From: Hydrogenophaga sp.
GTDB lineage: Bacteria > Pseudomonadota > Gammaproteobacteria > Burkholderiales > Burkholderiaceae_C
DNA: 64,000 nucleotides
NCBI GenBank assembly: GCA_030653975.1
Contig: JAURYH010000043.1
Coordinates: 1 to 64,000, forward strand
Direction of reading: 5' to 3'
This document shows positions 6,340 through 15,355 of this stretch, piece by piece. Below the pieces are notes generated by a model, which worked only from the letters and a program-made list of their open reading frames with translations, did not search any database and was not told the DNA's origin. A program made the translations under genes and the position numbers. Each line of letters opens with the position of its first letter. The stretch's first letter is position 1.

Positions 6340-8535
6340 TCAGGACATGGCGTGAGGGGGTGGTGCAGCAGGCGGAGGCGGCGCGGGCGGCGGTGCCGGT
6401 GGCGCGGACAGGGTAAACACGAACAGGGCGCCTTGACCTTCGACCGACTCGCCGCGGATGCTGCCGCCGTGGCGTTCGACGATGCGCCGCACGGTGGCCA
6501 GGCCGATGCCCGTGCCTTCGAACTGGCTGGGCGTGTGCAGGCGCTGAAAGGGTTTGAAGAGTTTGTCGGCGTGGTGCATGTTGAAGCCCACGCCGTTGTC
6601 CCGCACGAAGAAGGCGCCGGGCGGGTGGCCGTCGCTGCTCAGCTGGCCGAACTCGATCAGCGGGGCCTTCTGGTCGCGGGTGTATTTCACGGCGTTGCCG
6701 AGCAGGTTCTCCAGCACGATGCGGGCGAGGGGTGCGTCGCACTGGCAGACCAGGTCGGGTGTGATGTGCCAGCGCAGATGCCGCTCGGGATGCCGTCCGT
6801 CTTCGGCCCGCATCACCTGTTCGGCCAGGGCGCTCAGGTCGGTCTCGTCCCGGGACAGCTTGCCCTGGCTGACCCGGGCCAGCGCCAGCAGGTCGGCGAT
6901 CAGCAGGCTCATGCGGCGGGTGGCGGCGAGCACGCGGTCGAACAGTTGTTGCTCGTCGGCCTGCAGGCGCCCTTGCAGCTGCTCGGTCAGCAGTTGGGTG
7001 AAGCCGTCGATGGCGCGCAAGGGTGATTTGAGGTCGTGCGACACCGAGTAGGCGAACGAGTCGAGTTCGGCGTTGAGTTTTTCCAGCTCGGCCGTGCGCT
7101 CGTGCACGCGCTGTTCCAGCGAGGCATTCAGGCGCAGGATTTCGCGGTCGCGCCGCAACCGGATGAGCTCGGCCGTGGCACGGCTGGCAAAAATGGCGAT
7201 CAGCGCCCGGGTGTCGGGCTGCAGCTGGATCGGCCGGCGCCAGAGCGCGTTGAGCAGGCCGATGGCCGTGCCGTCTTCGTCGCGCAGCGACTGGCCCACA
7301 TAGGCCTGGAAGCCTTGATCGGTCAGCACCTGATCGTGCGGGTACCGCTCGGCCACGCCTTCCAGGTGCACGCACAGGTCGGTCTGTTGCATCGCTTCGC
7401 CGCAGGGGGCGCCGTCAAGCGGGAAGGTGAAGTTGGGGCTGGTGGCGCCGTCTTTCCACACCGACAGGGTGCGCACACGCCGATCCTGGTGCTGTTCGCC
7501 GACGGTGACCATGTCGGCGCCGATGGCTTGGGCCATGTGCATCGTGAGCGCATGGAACAGGGCGTCGCCGCTGGGCACCGAGAGGCCTCGCGTGAGGGAC
7601 AGCAGCTGCGTCTGGCGACGGCGTTCTTCACTGATGTCGATGACGGTGCTGATCACCAGCCGGTCTTCGGGGTCTTCGCCCATTTCACTCGAGATCAGGG
7701 CGTCAAAGGTGCTGCCATCCGCGCGCCGTCCGACCACGGACTTCTGCAGGGCGCGGCGGTTGACGAACAGGCGTTCCAGGTAGTCGGTCCGCTGTTCGGG
7801 ATCGACCCAGAGGAAGTTGTCAACCCGTCCCAGGACCTGGTCGCGGGAGTGGCCGTAGCAGCGTTCAAAGGCGGGATTGACGTCGAGGATCACGCCCGAG
7901 TGTGCGGACTGGGCGAGCATGGCGCTGGGGCTGGTGTGGAAGATGCGGGCGAACCGCTCCATGCTGCGGTCGCGCTCCTGTTCGGTGTGTTTGCGCCGTT
8001 CGAGTTCTTCCATCTGCCTCGTCAACGCCTGTTGGGCCCGGATGCGGCTGTGGTACACCATGATCGCGACGACGAGCAGGGTGGCGGAGTGGGTGAGCCA
8101 GACGGTGATGCCGACGCTGAAGTCCGGCGTGTGCAGCCAGCCGCGCTGTTCGGCGATGTTCAGGCCGCCGAGTGCGGCCACGCAGGACATCACGGTGGCG
8201 ATCAGGGCGGTGCGTCCGAGGAAAATGCCGGCCCAGGCAACGGCCGCAACAAACAGGAACCCGGCCGCGGTGCGCACCGAGCCGTGCGCCAGCACGGCCA
8301 GAATGGCCGACAGCACCACGGCAAACACCAGCGTGTGGGGCACGAAGCGGACGTAGCCCTTGCGCAGCAGGTACAGCGAGCACCAGCTGGTGAGCGCGAT
8401 CAGCGCCGGCGCCAGCACCTCCGGCGGGTTGCTCGTGGTGAAGTACACCAGCGGTGTGAGCACTGTGGCCACCACACCGACCAGCAGCGAGATCGTCTGC
8501 AATGTGACCAGTCGGTTCTTCCCGTCTGCGCTCAC
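6340..8535 (-). CDS. Membrane sensor histidine kinase (TM, PAS, GAF, HisKA, HATPase)
   Basis: A hybrid-free sensor kinase of about 731 residues. An N-terminal block of about five membrane segments (residues 10-180) is followed by a PAS domain (ARIFHTSPSAML to VIDISEERR), a GAF-like domain and a coiled linker. The HisKA dimerisation domain has the phospho-accepting His in SYSVSHDLKSPLRAID (near residue 500), and the ATPase domain shows NAVKYT, DNGVGFN and GTGIGLATV. This resembles phytochrome-like and CHASE/MASE kinases. The start is uncertain: GTG at 8535 fits a short tail before the first membrane helix; GTG at 8577 is possible. The last 20 residues are an unusual proline/alanine run. No response regulator gene is adjacent. 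Confidence 0.85.
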   Translation of the reverse strand: MSADGKNRLVTLQTISLLVGVVATVLTPLVYFTTSNPPEVLAPALIALTSWCSLYLLRKGYVRFVPHTLVFAVVLSAILAVLAHGSVRTAAGFLFVAAVAWAGIFLGRTALIATVMSCVAALGGLNIAEQRGWLHTPDFSVGITVWLTHSATLLVVAIMVYHSRIRAQQALTRQMEELERRKHTEQERDRSMERFARIFHTSPSAMLAQSAHSGVILDVNPAFERCYGHSRDQVLGRVDNFLWVDPEQRTDYLERLFVNRRALQKSVVGRRADGSTFDALISSEMGEDPEDRLVISTVIDISEERRRQTQLLSLTRGLSVPSGDALFHALTMHMAQAIGADMVTVGEQHQDRRVRTLSVWKDGATSPNFTFPLDGAPCGEAMQQTDLCVHLEGVAERYPHDQVLTDQGFQAYVGQSLRDEDGTAIGLLNALWRRPIQLQPDTRALIAIFASRATAELIRLRRDREILRLNASLEQRVHERTAELEKLNAELDSFAYSVSHDLKSPLRAIDGFTQLLTEQLQGRLQADEQQLFDRVLAATRRMSLLIADLLALARVSQGKLSRDETDLSALAEQVMRAEDGRHPERHLRWHITPDLVCQCDAPLARIVLENLLGNAVKYTRDQKAPLIEFGQLSSDGHPPGAFFVRDNGVGFNMHHADKLFKPFQRLHTPSQFEGTGIGLATVRRIVERHGGSIRGESVEGQGALFVFTLSAPPAPPPAPPPPAAPPPHAMS

Positions 8536-8627
8536 GTCGGGCGCTGGTGGGGGGTGGGGTCTGTTGAGAGAGGCCACGGGCGCGGGCTGGTTGGGCGTGA
8601 TTCGGGTGGGGTGCCGGTTGATCGGGC

Positions 8628-9539
8628 TCAGCCCCGGGGGGTGTCGATCGCTGTCGGAGCGACTTGACTCTGCGCGCAAGGCAGGCCCGGCGTGTTGCAC
8701 CACTCGCTCCAGCTGCCTGCATAAAGCGCGCTGCGGCCCAGCCCGGCGACTTCCATGCCCAGCAGGTTGGGGATCGCGCTCACGCCGCTGCCGCAGTGGT
8801 GGATGACGGTGGACGGGGCGCGCCCGGCCAGCAGTTGCTCGAACTCGGCGCGCAGCTGAGCAGCGGGTTTGAAGCAACCGTCGGCACCGATGTTGTCGAC
8901 AAAGGGCCGGTTGAGCGCGCCGGGAATGTGTCCGGCCACCGGGTCCAGGGGCTCCACCTCGCCGCGGAAGCGGGCGGCGGCGCGCGCATCGACCAGCGTG
9001 AGCGCCGGGTCGCCGAGGCGGCTGGCGATGGCCGCTGTGTCGACCAGCCTGACGAGCGGGTCTCGCAGGACGAAGCCTCCTGGTGCGCCCGGGCTGCGGG
9101 GCGTGGCGGGACCGGTTTCAGCGGCGCCGCCTGAAGCGAGCCAGGCTTGCAGGCCGCCGTCGAGCACGGCGACGGCTTCGTGTCCGCACCACTTCAGCAT
9201 CCACCAGAGGCGGCCGCTGTAGTTGGCGCCCTGGCGGTCGTAGACAACGGCTTGTGTGTCGGCGGTCAGGCCGATCCGGTCGAGCCAGGCCGCCAAGGTT
9301 TCGCGCGAGGGCAGGGGATGGCGCCCGCCGCTGGCGCGGTCGTCCGCGGAATGGCTGCTCAGGTGGTGGTCCAGGTGGGCGTGGAGGGCGCCCGGGATGT
9401 GGGCCTCGTTGAACTGGGCCTCGCCGGCGGCCGGGTTGGCGAGTTCGAAACTGCAGTCAAACAGCTGGAGCGGTGCCGAATGGCTCTGGAGGGCACGCAG
9501 CTCGTTGGGGGTGATGAGGGTGGTGTACATGCAATCCAT
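8628..9539 (-). CDS. sseA: 3-mercaptopyruvate/thiosulfate sulfurtransferase
   Basis: Two rhodanese domains in tandem. The N-terminal one is inactive-type (ALHAHLDHHLS, with YDRQGANYSGRLWWML). The C-terminal one has the active-site loop HHCGSGVSA, with Cys as the sulfur carrier; CG(S/T)GV(T/S) favours mercaptopyruvate sulfurtransferase over thiosulfate rhodanese. The protein would transfer sulfane sulfur from 3-mercaptopyruvate to thiol or cyanide acceptors. Length (about 303 residues) is right for the family. The start is ATG 9539 or ATG 9530; neither has a strong ribosome site. It lies just upstream of the histidine kinase gene on the same strand. Confidence 0.88.
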   Translation of the reverse strand: MDCMYTTLITPNELRALQSHSAPLQLFDCSFELANPAAGEAQFNEAHIPGALHAHLDHHLSSHSADDRASGGRHPLPSRETLAAWLDRIGLTADTQAVVYDRQGANYSGRLWWMLKWCGHEAVAVLDGGLQAWLASGGAAETGPATPRSPGAPGGFVLRDPLVRLVDTAAIASRLGDPALTLVDARAAARFRGEVEPLDPVAGHIPGALNRPFVDNIGADGCFKPAAQLRAEFEQLLAGRAPSTVIHHCGSGVSAIPNLLGMEVAGLGRSALYAGSWSEWCNTPGLPCAQSQVAPTAIDTPRG

Positions 9540-9623
9540 TGTGAGGGATTCACCGGCCGACTCCACACACAAGGCGCGTTTTGCTGCCGACAGCACCCGC
9601 TGTCGAACGCCATCGCCTGGGTG

Positions 9624-10508
9624 TCAGTGGTCTTCGGCGGGTGCGTTGGGAATCGTGCGTGCGCGCAGCGCCGTGGCCGTGATGCCGCTGACCACGATCA
9701 GGCCCATGCCCAGCCAGCCCATCAGTGGCAACTGGTCACCAAAGATGGTGATGCTGTAGATGCCGGCAAAGACGATGCCCGAGTACTGCAGGTTGGCCAC
9801 CACCAGGGTGGCGCCGCTGGCATAGGCGCGTGTCATGCACAGCTGACCAAACACCGCCAGCAGCCCGATGGGCAGCAGCCACAGCGCGCTGGGCCAGTGC
9901 CAGGTGTTGGCGCCGGTGAGCAGCATGCCGATGGCGCCCACCAGCACCGCGCCGGCCGAGAAATAGAACACCGTGCGGCTTTCGGGCTCTCCGGCGCGCG
10001 ACAGCGCGGCCACCTGCAGGTAGGCGAAGGCCGAGAAGATGCCCGAGAGCAGCCCCAGCAGCGCGCCCGTGATCTGGTCCGGCTGGAGCGTGGGGCGCAG
10101 CATCATGGCCACGCCACCGAAGCCGGCCAGCACGGCCAGGAACAGCGGCGCCTGCTGGCGGATCGGCGCGTTGCGGCCCTGCGTCAACAGCGCGCCGCCG
10201 AGCAGGAAGGCGGCGATCCAGACGCTGCTCATGTAGTTCAGCGTCATGGCGGTGGCCAGGGGCAGGGCGGCGATGGCGAAGAACCAGGTGGTCAGCGCGG
10301 TGACGCCGACCACGCTGCGCCACACATGCATCATCGGGACCTGCGTGCGCAGCGACACGCCACGCACCCGTGTCAGCACGATGAGAAAGAACACCCCCAC
10401 CAGGCCGCGGTAGCAGACGATCTCAAAGCTGTTGAAGTGCACCGAAGCGAACTTGATGCACACCCCCATGGTGGCAAAAAACAACGCGCCCAGCAGCATC
10501 CATAACAT
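9624..10508 (-). CDS. EamA/DMT-family transporter, 10 membrane segments
   Basis: A 294-residue drug/metabolite transporter with two EamA repeats of five helices each (first from MLWMLLGALFFATMGVCIKF, second from GALLGLLSGIFSAFAYLQV). Such proteins usually export metabolites or amino acids from the cytoplasm; no substrate can be assigned. The ATG at 10508 sits five bases after a G7 run that belongs to the outer arm of the palindromic repeat at 10513-10756, so the repeat appears to supply its ribosome binding site. It lies downstream of the Rieske oxygenase gene on the same strand, separated only by that repeat. Confidence 0.9.
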   Translation of the reverse strand: MLWMLLGALFFATMGVCIKFASVHFNSFEIVCYRGLVGVFFLIVLTRVRGVSLRTQVPMMHVWRSVVGVTALTTWFFAIAALPLATAMTLNYMSSVWIAAFLLGGALLTQGRNAPIRQQAPLFLAVLAGFGGVAMMLRPTLQPDQITGALLGLLSGIFSAFAYLQVAALSRAGEPESRTVFYFSAGAVLVGAIGMLLTGANTWHWPSALWLLPIGLLAVFGQLCMTRAYASGATLVVANLQYSGIVFAGIYSITIFGDQLPLMGWLGMGLIVVSGITATALRARTIPNAPAEDH

Positions 10509-10512
10509 GTCA

Positions 10513-10756
10513 GCCCCCCCGCGCCGCCTGCGGCGACACCCCCCCAGGGGGGCGCCACTGGCGGCCGGTCCTGAGCTTGTCGAAGGGCGGTTCCGCGGTG
10601 CCCTTGGGCAAAGACACTTCGCTCGCCGAGGGTGTGTGCAACAAAAGAAGTGTCACGCGTGCGGTGTCTGAACCGAGAGTCACCGCGGAACCGGCTTCGC
10701 CGGGCCGCTGGTGGCGCCCCCCTGGGGGGGTGACGCCGCAGGCGGCGTAGGGGGGC
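10513..10756. repeat. Nested inverted-repeat intergenic element (BIME/REP-like)
   Basis: Three nested inverted repeats share one centre. The outer arms, about 54 bp, are 10513-10566 and 10702-10756 (GCGCCGCCTGCGGCGACACC against its near-complement). The middle arms are GGTTCCGCGGTG (10589-10600) and CACCGCGGAACC (10681-10692). The inner arms are GACACTTC (10613-10620) and GAAGTGTC (10647-10654). The left half also holds CCTGAGCTTGTCGAAGG, a motif widespread between genes of many proteobacteria. The element encodes the last 24 residues of the neighbouring Rieske protein and the ribosome-binding stretch of the DMT gene. Confidence 0.85.
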
Positions 10757-11894
10757 ACTCAGCCTGCATCCGGGCGCGGTACCACTCGTGGAAATGCTGC
10801 ATGCCGTCTTCCATCGGGCTCTGGTAGGGGCCGACCTCGTTGTCGCCACGCGCCAGCAGGGCATTGCGCCCGGCGTCCATGCGCTCGCCGATCTCGTCGT
10901 CCTCGATGCAGGTTTCCATGTAGGCGGCGCGCTGCGCCTCGACGAAGCCGCGCTCGAAGGCGGCGATCTCCTCGGGGTAGTAGAACTCCACCATGTTCAG
11001 CGTCTTGTCCACGCTGAGCGGGTACAGGGTCGAGACCGTGAGCACGTGCGGATACCACTCGACCATGATGTGCGGGTAGTAGGTCAGCCAGATCGCACCG
11101 TGCGAAGGCGCCTCGCCCTGGCGGTACTGCATCAGCTGCTCGTGCCAGCGCTGGTAGACCGGGCTGCCGGCCTTGCCCAGCAGGTTCTGCGCACCCACGG
11201 TCTGCACCGAGAACTCGGGCTTGAACTCCCAGCGCAGGTCGTCACAGGTGACGAAACCGCCCAGGCCGGGGTGGAAGGGCACGACGTGGTAGTCCTCCAG
11301 ATAGACCTCGATGAAGGTCTTCCAGTTGTAGTTGCAGGTGTGCAGCTCCACATGGTCGAGCACCATGCCGTCGAAGTTGAGCGCGGCGCGCGGCCCCATG
11401 CCCGCCAGATCGGCTTCGATGTCACGGCCGTTGTCTTCAAACAGCAGGCCGTTCCACTCGCGCAGCGGATACCGCTTGAGATCCAGGCAGGGGTCCTGGG
11501 CAAAGTGCGGCGCGCCGAGCAGCGAGCCGAGCGGGCTGTTCTGGCCGCCGCTGTAGGTCCAGCGGTGCAGCGGGCAGACGATGTGGCCACCGGCGTGGCC
11601 GCTGCGGTTCTCGCCCAGGTTGCCGCGGCCCTTGAGCATGACGGCCTGGCGGTGGCGGCAGATGTTGGACACCAGTTCCACGCCGTTGGCCGTGCGCACC
11701 AGGGCGCGGCCTTCGCCCTCCTGGGGCAGGGCGTGGTAGTCGCCGACGTTCGGCACAGCGTTGGCATGCCCCACGTAGCGGGGTCCGCGCTGGAAGAGTG
11801 TTTCCAGTTCGCGCTGGTACAGCGCCTGGTCGAAATAGCTGGAAACCGGGAGTTGGCTTCTGGCCTGCTGGAGTTGAAGACTTAAATCAGACAT
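10680..11894 (-). CDS. Rieske-type aromatic ring-hydroxylating oxygenase, alpha subunit
   Basis: A 404-residue oxygenase. The Rieske [2Fe-2S] ligands are Cys79 and His81 (NICRHRQAV) and Cys107 and His110 (CPLHRWTYS). The mononuclear iron site has His203 and His208 in NWKTFIEVYLEDYHVVPFH; the third carboxylate ligand is probably in the ETCIEDDEIGERM region. It should hydroxylate or demethylate an organic substrate using electrons from a separate reductase, which is not encoded nearby. The last 24 residues (from PPTPPAASPPQGG on) come from the palindromic repeat and are Pro/Gly/Ala-rich, unlike the rest. The substrate is not predictable here; choline- or carnitine-type oxygenases are among the relatives. 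Confidence 0.9.
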   Translation of the reverse strand: MSDLSLQLQQARSQLPVSSYFDQALYQRELETLFQRGPRYVGHANAVPNVGDYHALPQEGEGRALVRTANGVELVSNICRHRQAVMLKGRGNLGENRSGHAGGHIVCPLHRWTYSGGQNSPLGSLLGAPHFAQDPCLDLKRYPLREWNGLLFEDNGRDIEADLAGMGPRAALNFDGMVLDHVELHTCNYNWKTFIEVYLEDYHVVPFHPGLGGFVTCDDLRWEFKPEFSVQTVGAQNLLGKAGSPVYQRWHEQLMQYRQGEAPSHGAIWLTYYPHIMVEWYPHVLTVSTLYPLSVDKTLNMVEFYYPEEIAAFERGFVEAQRAAYMETCIEDDEIGERMDAGRNALLARGDNEVGPYQSPMEDGMQHFHEWYRARMQAECPPTPPAASPPQGGATSGPAKPVPR

Positions 11895-12251
11895 GTGTCT
11901 TGACCTAGAGACTCCCCCTATGAAGGGGCAGGGTAAGCGCTGTGCTCGTCAGACGAATTCGCGCGGGATGGGTGGAGTGGTGCGTCCCTCCGGGCGGATG
12001 AGGCCCGTCAGTGGAGAAAAGGAGGGCGGATTGTACCCCGGGCATGCCATCCGGGACGGCACCGCCGGTGAGCCAGGGCGGGCTGTCTGGAGGGGCTTTG
12101 CCTCACTTGGTGTCCCGGTCTGGCGGGGGGATAAAATCCCCGCTTGCTGCGGTGCACCCGTCGGTCGGCGGTTGTCCTGCTTGCCCTCTGTCAGGGATGC
12201 CCGATCCGGGCCATTCGAGCTCTGGCCGCAGCCGATCCTTTTTTCGCTCGC
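11895..12251. other. Divergent intergenic region between the Rieske gene and xseB
   Basis: No convincing gene: the open frames here are short and lack protein-like composition. A possible promoter for the xseB-ispA-dxs-folE2 operon is TTGGTG at 12107-12112 with TAAAAT at 12132-12137, but the 19-base spacer and weak -35 make it tentative. Several short GC-rich inverted repeats (for example CCCCGGGCATGCCATCCGGG) are present. Regulatory elements for the leftward Rieske gene must also lie here. Confidence 0.35.
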
Positions 12252-12521
12252 ATGACCACATCCACCACCACCAAGTCACCCCGCTCCGCTGGCCGCGCCG
12301 CCGCGTCTGCCGACGTGGCCGTCAGCTACGAAGCCGCCCTGGAAGAACTGGAGCAACTGGTGTCCCAGCTGGATGCGGGTCAGCTGCCGCTGGACCAGTT
12401 GCTCACGCGCTACCAGCGCGGCGCCGAGTTGCTGGCGTATTGCCGCAGCCGGCTGGAAGCGGTGGAGAACCAGATCCAGCTGCTCGAAGGCGGCGAACTC
12501 AAATCCTGGAGCGCCACTTGA
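12252..12521 (+). CDS. xseB: Exodeoxyribonuclease VII small subunit
   Basis: An 89-residue protein with the XseB helical core ([54 protein letters not shown]). It binds several copies per large subunit XseA to form exonuclease VII, which degrades single-stranded DNA to oligonucleotides. The first 20 residues are a Ser/Thr/Ala-rich tail, as often seen in Burkholderiales. Its stop is 8 bases before the ispA start, and the order xseB-ispA-dxs is widely conserved in proteobacteria, so it is the first gene of an operon. The large-subunit gene xseA is not in the window. Confidence 0.93.
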   Translation: MTTSTTTKSPRSAGRAAASADVAVSYEAALEELEQLVSQLDAGQLPLDQLLTRYQRGAELLAYCRSRLEAVENQIQLLEGGELKSWSAT

Positions 12522-12529
12522 GTACCGCG

Positions 12530-13423
12530 ATGTCCGATAGCCTGGGCTTCGTGGCTTGGCGCGCGGCGCAGCAGGCGCTGGTCGAGCGGGCGCTGAACGA
12601 CTGGGTACCGCCCGATGCCCCGGCCGGTCTCGGGCTGGCCATGCGCTACGCGGTGCTCGATGGCGGCAAGCGCCTGCGCCCGCTGCTGGTGCTCGCCGCC
12701 TGCGAAGCGGTGCAGGGCCATGCCGGCACCGCACTGCGGGCCGCCTGTGCGGTCGAACTGATTCACGCCTACTCGCTGGTGCACGACGACATGCCCTGCA
12801 TGGACAACGACGTGCTGCGCCGGGGCAAGCCCACGGTGCACGTGCAGTTTGGTGAAGCCCAGGCCTTGCTGGCGGGCGACGCCTTGCAGGCCCTGGCCTT
12901 TGAGCTGCTGGTGCCCGACGACGGGTCCACCGATCCCGCGCTCTCGGCCACGCTGTGCCGGCAGCTCGCGCAGGCCGCGGGTGCCGCCGGCATGGCCGGT
13001 GGGCAGGCGATCGATCTGGCCAGCGTGGGCTCGGCGCTGGACCGGCCGGCGCTGGAGGCCATGCACCGCTGCAAGACCGGTGCGCTGCTGCAGGCCAGCG
13101 TGATGATGGGGGCCGCCACCGGACGCCCCGGCGGACACGCGCTCGCCTGCCTGCGCCGCTACGGCGACCGCCTGGGTCTGGCTTTTCAGGTGGTGGACGA
13201 CATCCTCGATGTCACCACCGATTCGGTCACGCTGGGCAAGACCGCGGGCAAGGACGCCGCCAGCGACAAACCGACTTTTGTCTCCCTGATGGGTCTGGAA
13301 CCGGCCCAGGCCTGCGCCGATCGCCTGCTCGACGAGGCCCACGAGGCACTGCGTGACAGCGGCCTCGCCCACACCGATACTTTGCATGCACTGGCCGACT
13401 GGGTAGGCCGGCGCGTCAGCTGA
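12530..13423 (+). CDS. ispA: Farnesyl diphosphate synthase
   Basis: A 297-residue trans-prenyltransferase that condenses isopentenyl diphosphate with dimethylallyl and geranyl diphosphate to make farnesyl diphosphate. The first Asp-rich motif is DDMPCMD at residues 86-92 (the type with four residues between the paired Asp and the last Asp, usual for bacterial IspA), and the second is DDILD near 226. GGKRLRP (45-51) binds diphosphate. It lies directly between xseB and dxs, which supplies the isopentenyl precursors through the methylerythritol phosphate route. ATG 12530 was chosen; an in-frame TTG lies 12 bases upstream. Confidence 0.96.
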   Translation: MSDSLGFVAWRAAQQALVERALNDWVPPDAPAGLGLAMRYAVLDGGKRLRPLLVLAACEAVQGHAGTALRAACAVELIHAYSLVHDDMPCMDNDVLRRGKPTVHVQFGEAQALLAGDALQALAFELLVPDDGSTDPALSATLCRQLAQAAGAAGMAGGQAIDLASVGSALDRPALEAMHRCKTGALLQASVMMGAATGRPGGHALACLRRYGDRLGLAFQVVDDILDVTTDSVTLGKTAGKDAASDKPTFVSLMGLEPAQACADRLLDEAHEALRDSGLAHTDTLHALADWVGRRVS

Positions 13424-13453
13424 GCCCCGCAACAACAAGCGCCACACGCCACG

Positions 13454-15355
13454 ATGGTCATGAGCTCACTTCTGTCTTCCATAGAATCGCCGGCCGACCT
13501 GCGCCGGCTGTCCCGCGCCCAACTGCATCCGCTGGCCGATGAACTGCGGGCCTTCGTGATCGACAGCGTGTCCAAGACCGGCGGCCACCTCAGCTCCAAC
13601 CTCGGCACGGTGGAACTCACCGTCGCGCTGCACTACGTTTTCAACACCCCCGAAGACCGCCTGGTCTGGGACGTGGGCCACCAGACCTACCCGCACAAGA
13701 TCCTCACCGGCCGGCGCGACCGCATGGGCACGCTGCGCCAGCTCGGTGGCATCAGCGGCTTCCCGCGCCGCGACGAAAGCGAATACGACACCTTCGGCAC
13801 CGCGCACTCGTCCACCAGCATTTCCGCTGCGCTGGGCATGGCGATGGCCGCCAAGATGAAGGGGGAAAGCCGCCACTCGGTGGCCATCATCGGCGACGGT
13901 GCCATGACCGCGGGCATGGCGTTCGAAGCGCTGAACAACGCGGGCGTGGCCGAGGGCCGCCTGCTCGTGGTGCTCAACGACAACGACATGTCGATCTCGC
14001 CGCCGGTGGGTGCGCTCAACCGTTACCTGGCCCAGCTCCTGAGCGGGCAGTTCTACGCCGCGGCGAAAAACGTGGGCAAGCAGGTGCTCAAGGGCGCGCC
14101 GCCGCTGTTCGAACTGGCCAAGCGTCTCGAAGAACACGCCAAAGGCATGGTGGTGCCGGCCACGCTGTTCGAGAAGTTCGGCTTCAACTACATCGGCCCC
14201 ATCGATGGCCACGACCTCGACTCGCTGATTCCCACGCTGGAGAACATCCGCCACCTGCTCGACAAGGACAGTGGCCCGCAGTTCCTGCATGTGGTCACGA
14301 AGAAGGGCCAGGGCTACAAGCTCGCCGAGGCCGACCCGGTGGCCTACCACGGCCCCGGCAAGTTCGACCCGGCCGTGGGCCTGACCGCGCCAGCCACACC
14401 GCCCAAATCCACCTTCACCCAGGTGTTTGGCCAGTGGCTGTGCGACATGGCCGAATCCGATCCCAAGCTGGTGGGCATCACGCCCGCGATGCGCGAAGGT
14501 TCGGGCATGGTCGAGTTCGAGCGCCGCTTCCCGGGCCGCTATTTCGACGTCGGCATCGCCGAACAACACGCTGTGACCTTCGCCGCCGGCCTGGCCTGCG
14601 AAGGCATGAAGCCGGTGGTGGCGATTTATTCGACCTTCCTGCAGCGCGCCTACGACCAGCTCATCCACGACGTGGCGTTGCAGAACCTGCCCATGGTCTT
14701 CGCGCTCGACCGCGCCGGCCTGGTGGGCGCCGACGGCGCCACGCACGCCGGTGCCTACGACATCGCCTTTCTGCGCTGCATCCCCAACATGTCGATCGCC
14801 TGCCCGGCCGACGAAGCCGAATGCCGGCAGCTGCTGAGCACCGCGCACGCCCAGAACCACCCGGTGGCGGTGCGTTATCCGCGCGGCGCGGGTGTGGGCA
14901 CGAAGGTGCCGGCCGGACTTGAAGGGCTGCCCTACGGCAAGGGCGAGATGCGCCGCACGGGTCTCAACGTCGCCATCCTGGCGTTCGGCACGCTGCTGTA
15001 CCCGGCGCTGGAAGCGGCAGAACAATTGGGCGCCAGTGTGGCCAACATGCGCTGGGCCAAACCGCTGGATCTGGAGTTGCTGCGCGAACTTGCCACCCAC
15101 CACCACGCCTTGGTCACGGTCGAAGAAGGCTGCACCATGGGTGGCGCGGGCAGTGCGGTTCTGGAAGCGCTGCAGGCCGAGGGTTTTGCCATCCCGGTGC
15201 TGCAGCTGGGCCTGTCCGATGTGTTCACCGAACACGGTGATCCGGCGAAACTGCTGGCCGCAGAGGGGCTTGACGCCATGGGCATCGAACGCTCGGTGCG
15301 GGCACGTTTTGCCAGCCTCCTGGACGCCGTGCCGGGTCTGAAAGTGGCGGCCTGA
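13454..15355 (+). CDS. dxs: 1-deoxy-D-xylulose-5-phosphate synthase
   Basis: A 633-residue thiamine diphosphate enzyme that joins pyruvate and glyceraldehyde 3-phosphate, the first step of the MEP isoprenoid pathway. Visible signatures are [16 protein letters not shown] near the N-terminus, the ThDP motif [18 protein letters not shown], and the transketolase pyrimidine domain with [15 protein letters not shown], followed by the C-terminal transketolase domain. Length is normal. The start may be ATG 13454 or ATG 13460. Its TGA overlaps the folE2 ATG by one base (TGATG), indicating translational coupling. Confidence 0.97.
   Translation: MVMSSLLSSIESPADLRRLSRAQLHPLADELRAFVIDSVSKTGGHLSSNLGTVELTVALHYVFNTPEDRLVWDVGHQTYPHKILTGRRDRMGTLRQLGGISGFPRRDESEYDTFGTAHSSTSISAALGMAMAAKMKGESRHSVAIIGDGAMTAGMAFEALNNAGVAEGRLLVVLNDNDMSISPPVGALNRYLAQLLSGQFYAAAKNVGKQVLKGAPPLFELAKRLEEHAKGMVVPATLFEKFGFNYIGPIDGHDLDSLIPTLENIRHLLDKDSGPQFLHVVTKKGQGYKLAEADPVAYHGPGKFDPAVGLTAPATPPKSTFTQVFGQWLCDMAESDPKLVGITPAMREGSGMVEFERRFPGRYFDVGIAEQHAVTFAAGLACEGMKPVVAIYSTFLQRAYDQLIHDVALQNLPMVFALDRAGLVGADGATHAGAYDIAFLRCIPNMSIACPADEAECRQLLSTAHAQNHPVAVRYPRGAGVGTKVPAGLEGLPYGKGEMRRTGLNVAILAFGTLLYPALEAAEQLGASVANMRWAKPLDLELLRELATHHHALVTVEEGCTMGGAGSAVLEALQAEGFAIPVLQLGLSDVFTEHGDPAKLLAAEGLDAMGIERSVRARFASLLDAVPGLKVAA

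Noticed and set aside
10510..10758. An 82-codon minus-strand frame between the Rieske and DMT genes
   Set aside because: It is translated palindromic repeat, including the known artefact PFDKLRTG; it has no independent coding signal.
13466..15235. A 589-codon open frame antisense to dxs
   Set aside because: It is rich in His, Arg, Gln and Gly as expected for the antisense of a high-GC gene and matches no family; dxs is unambiguous.
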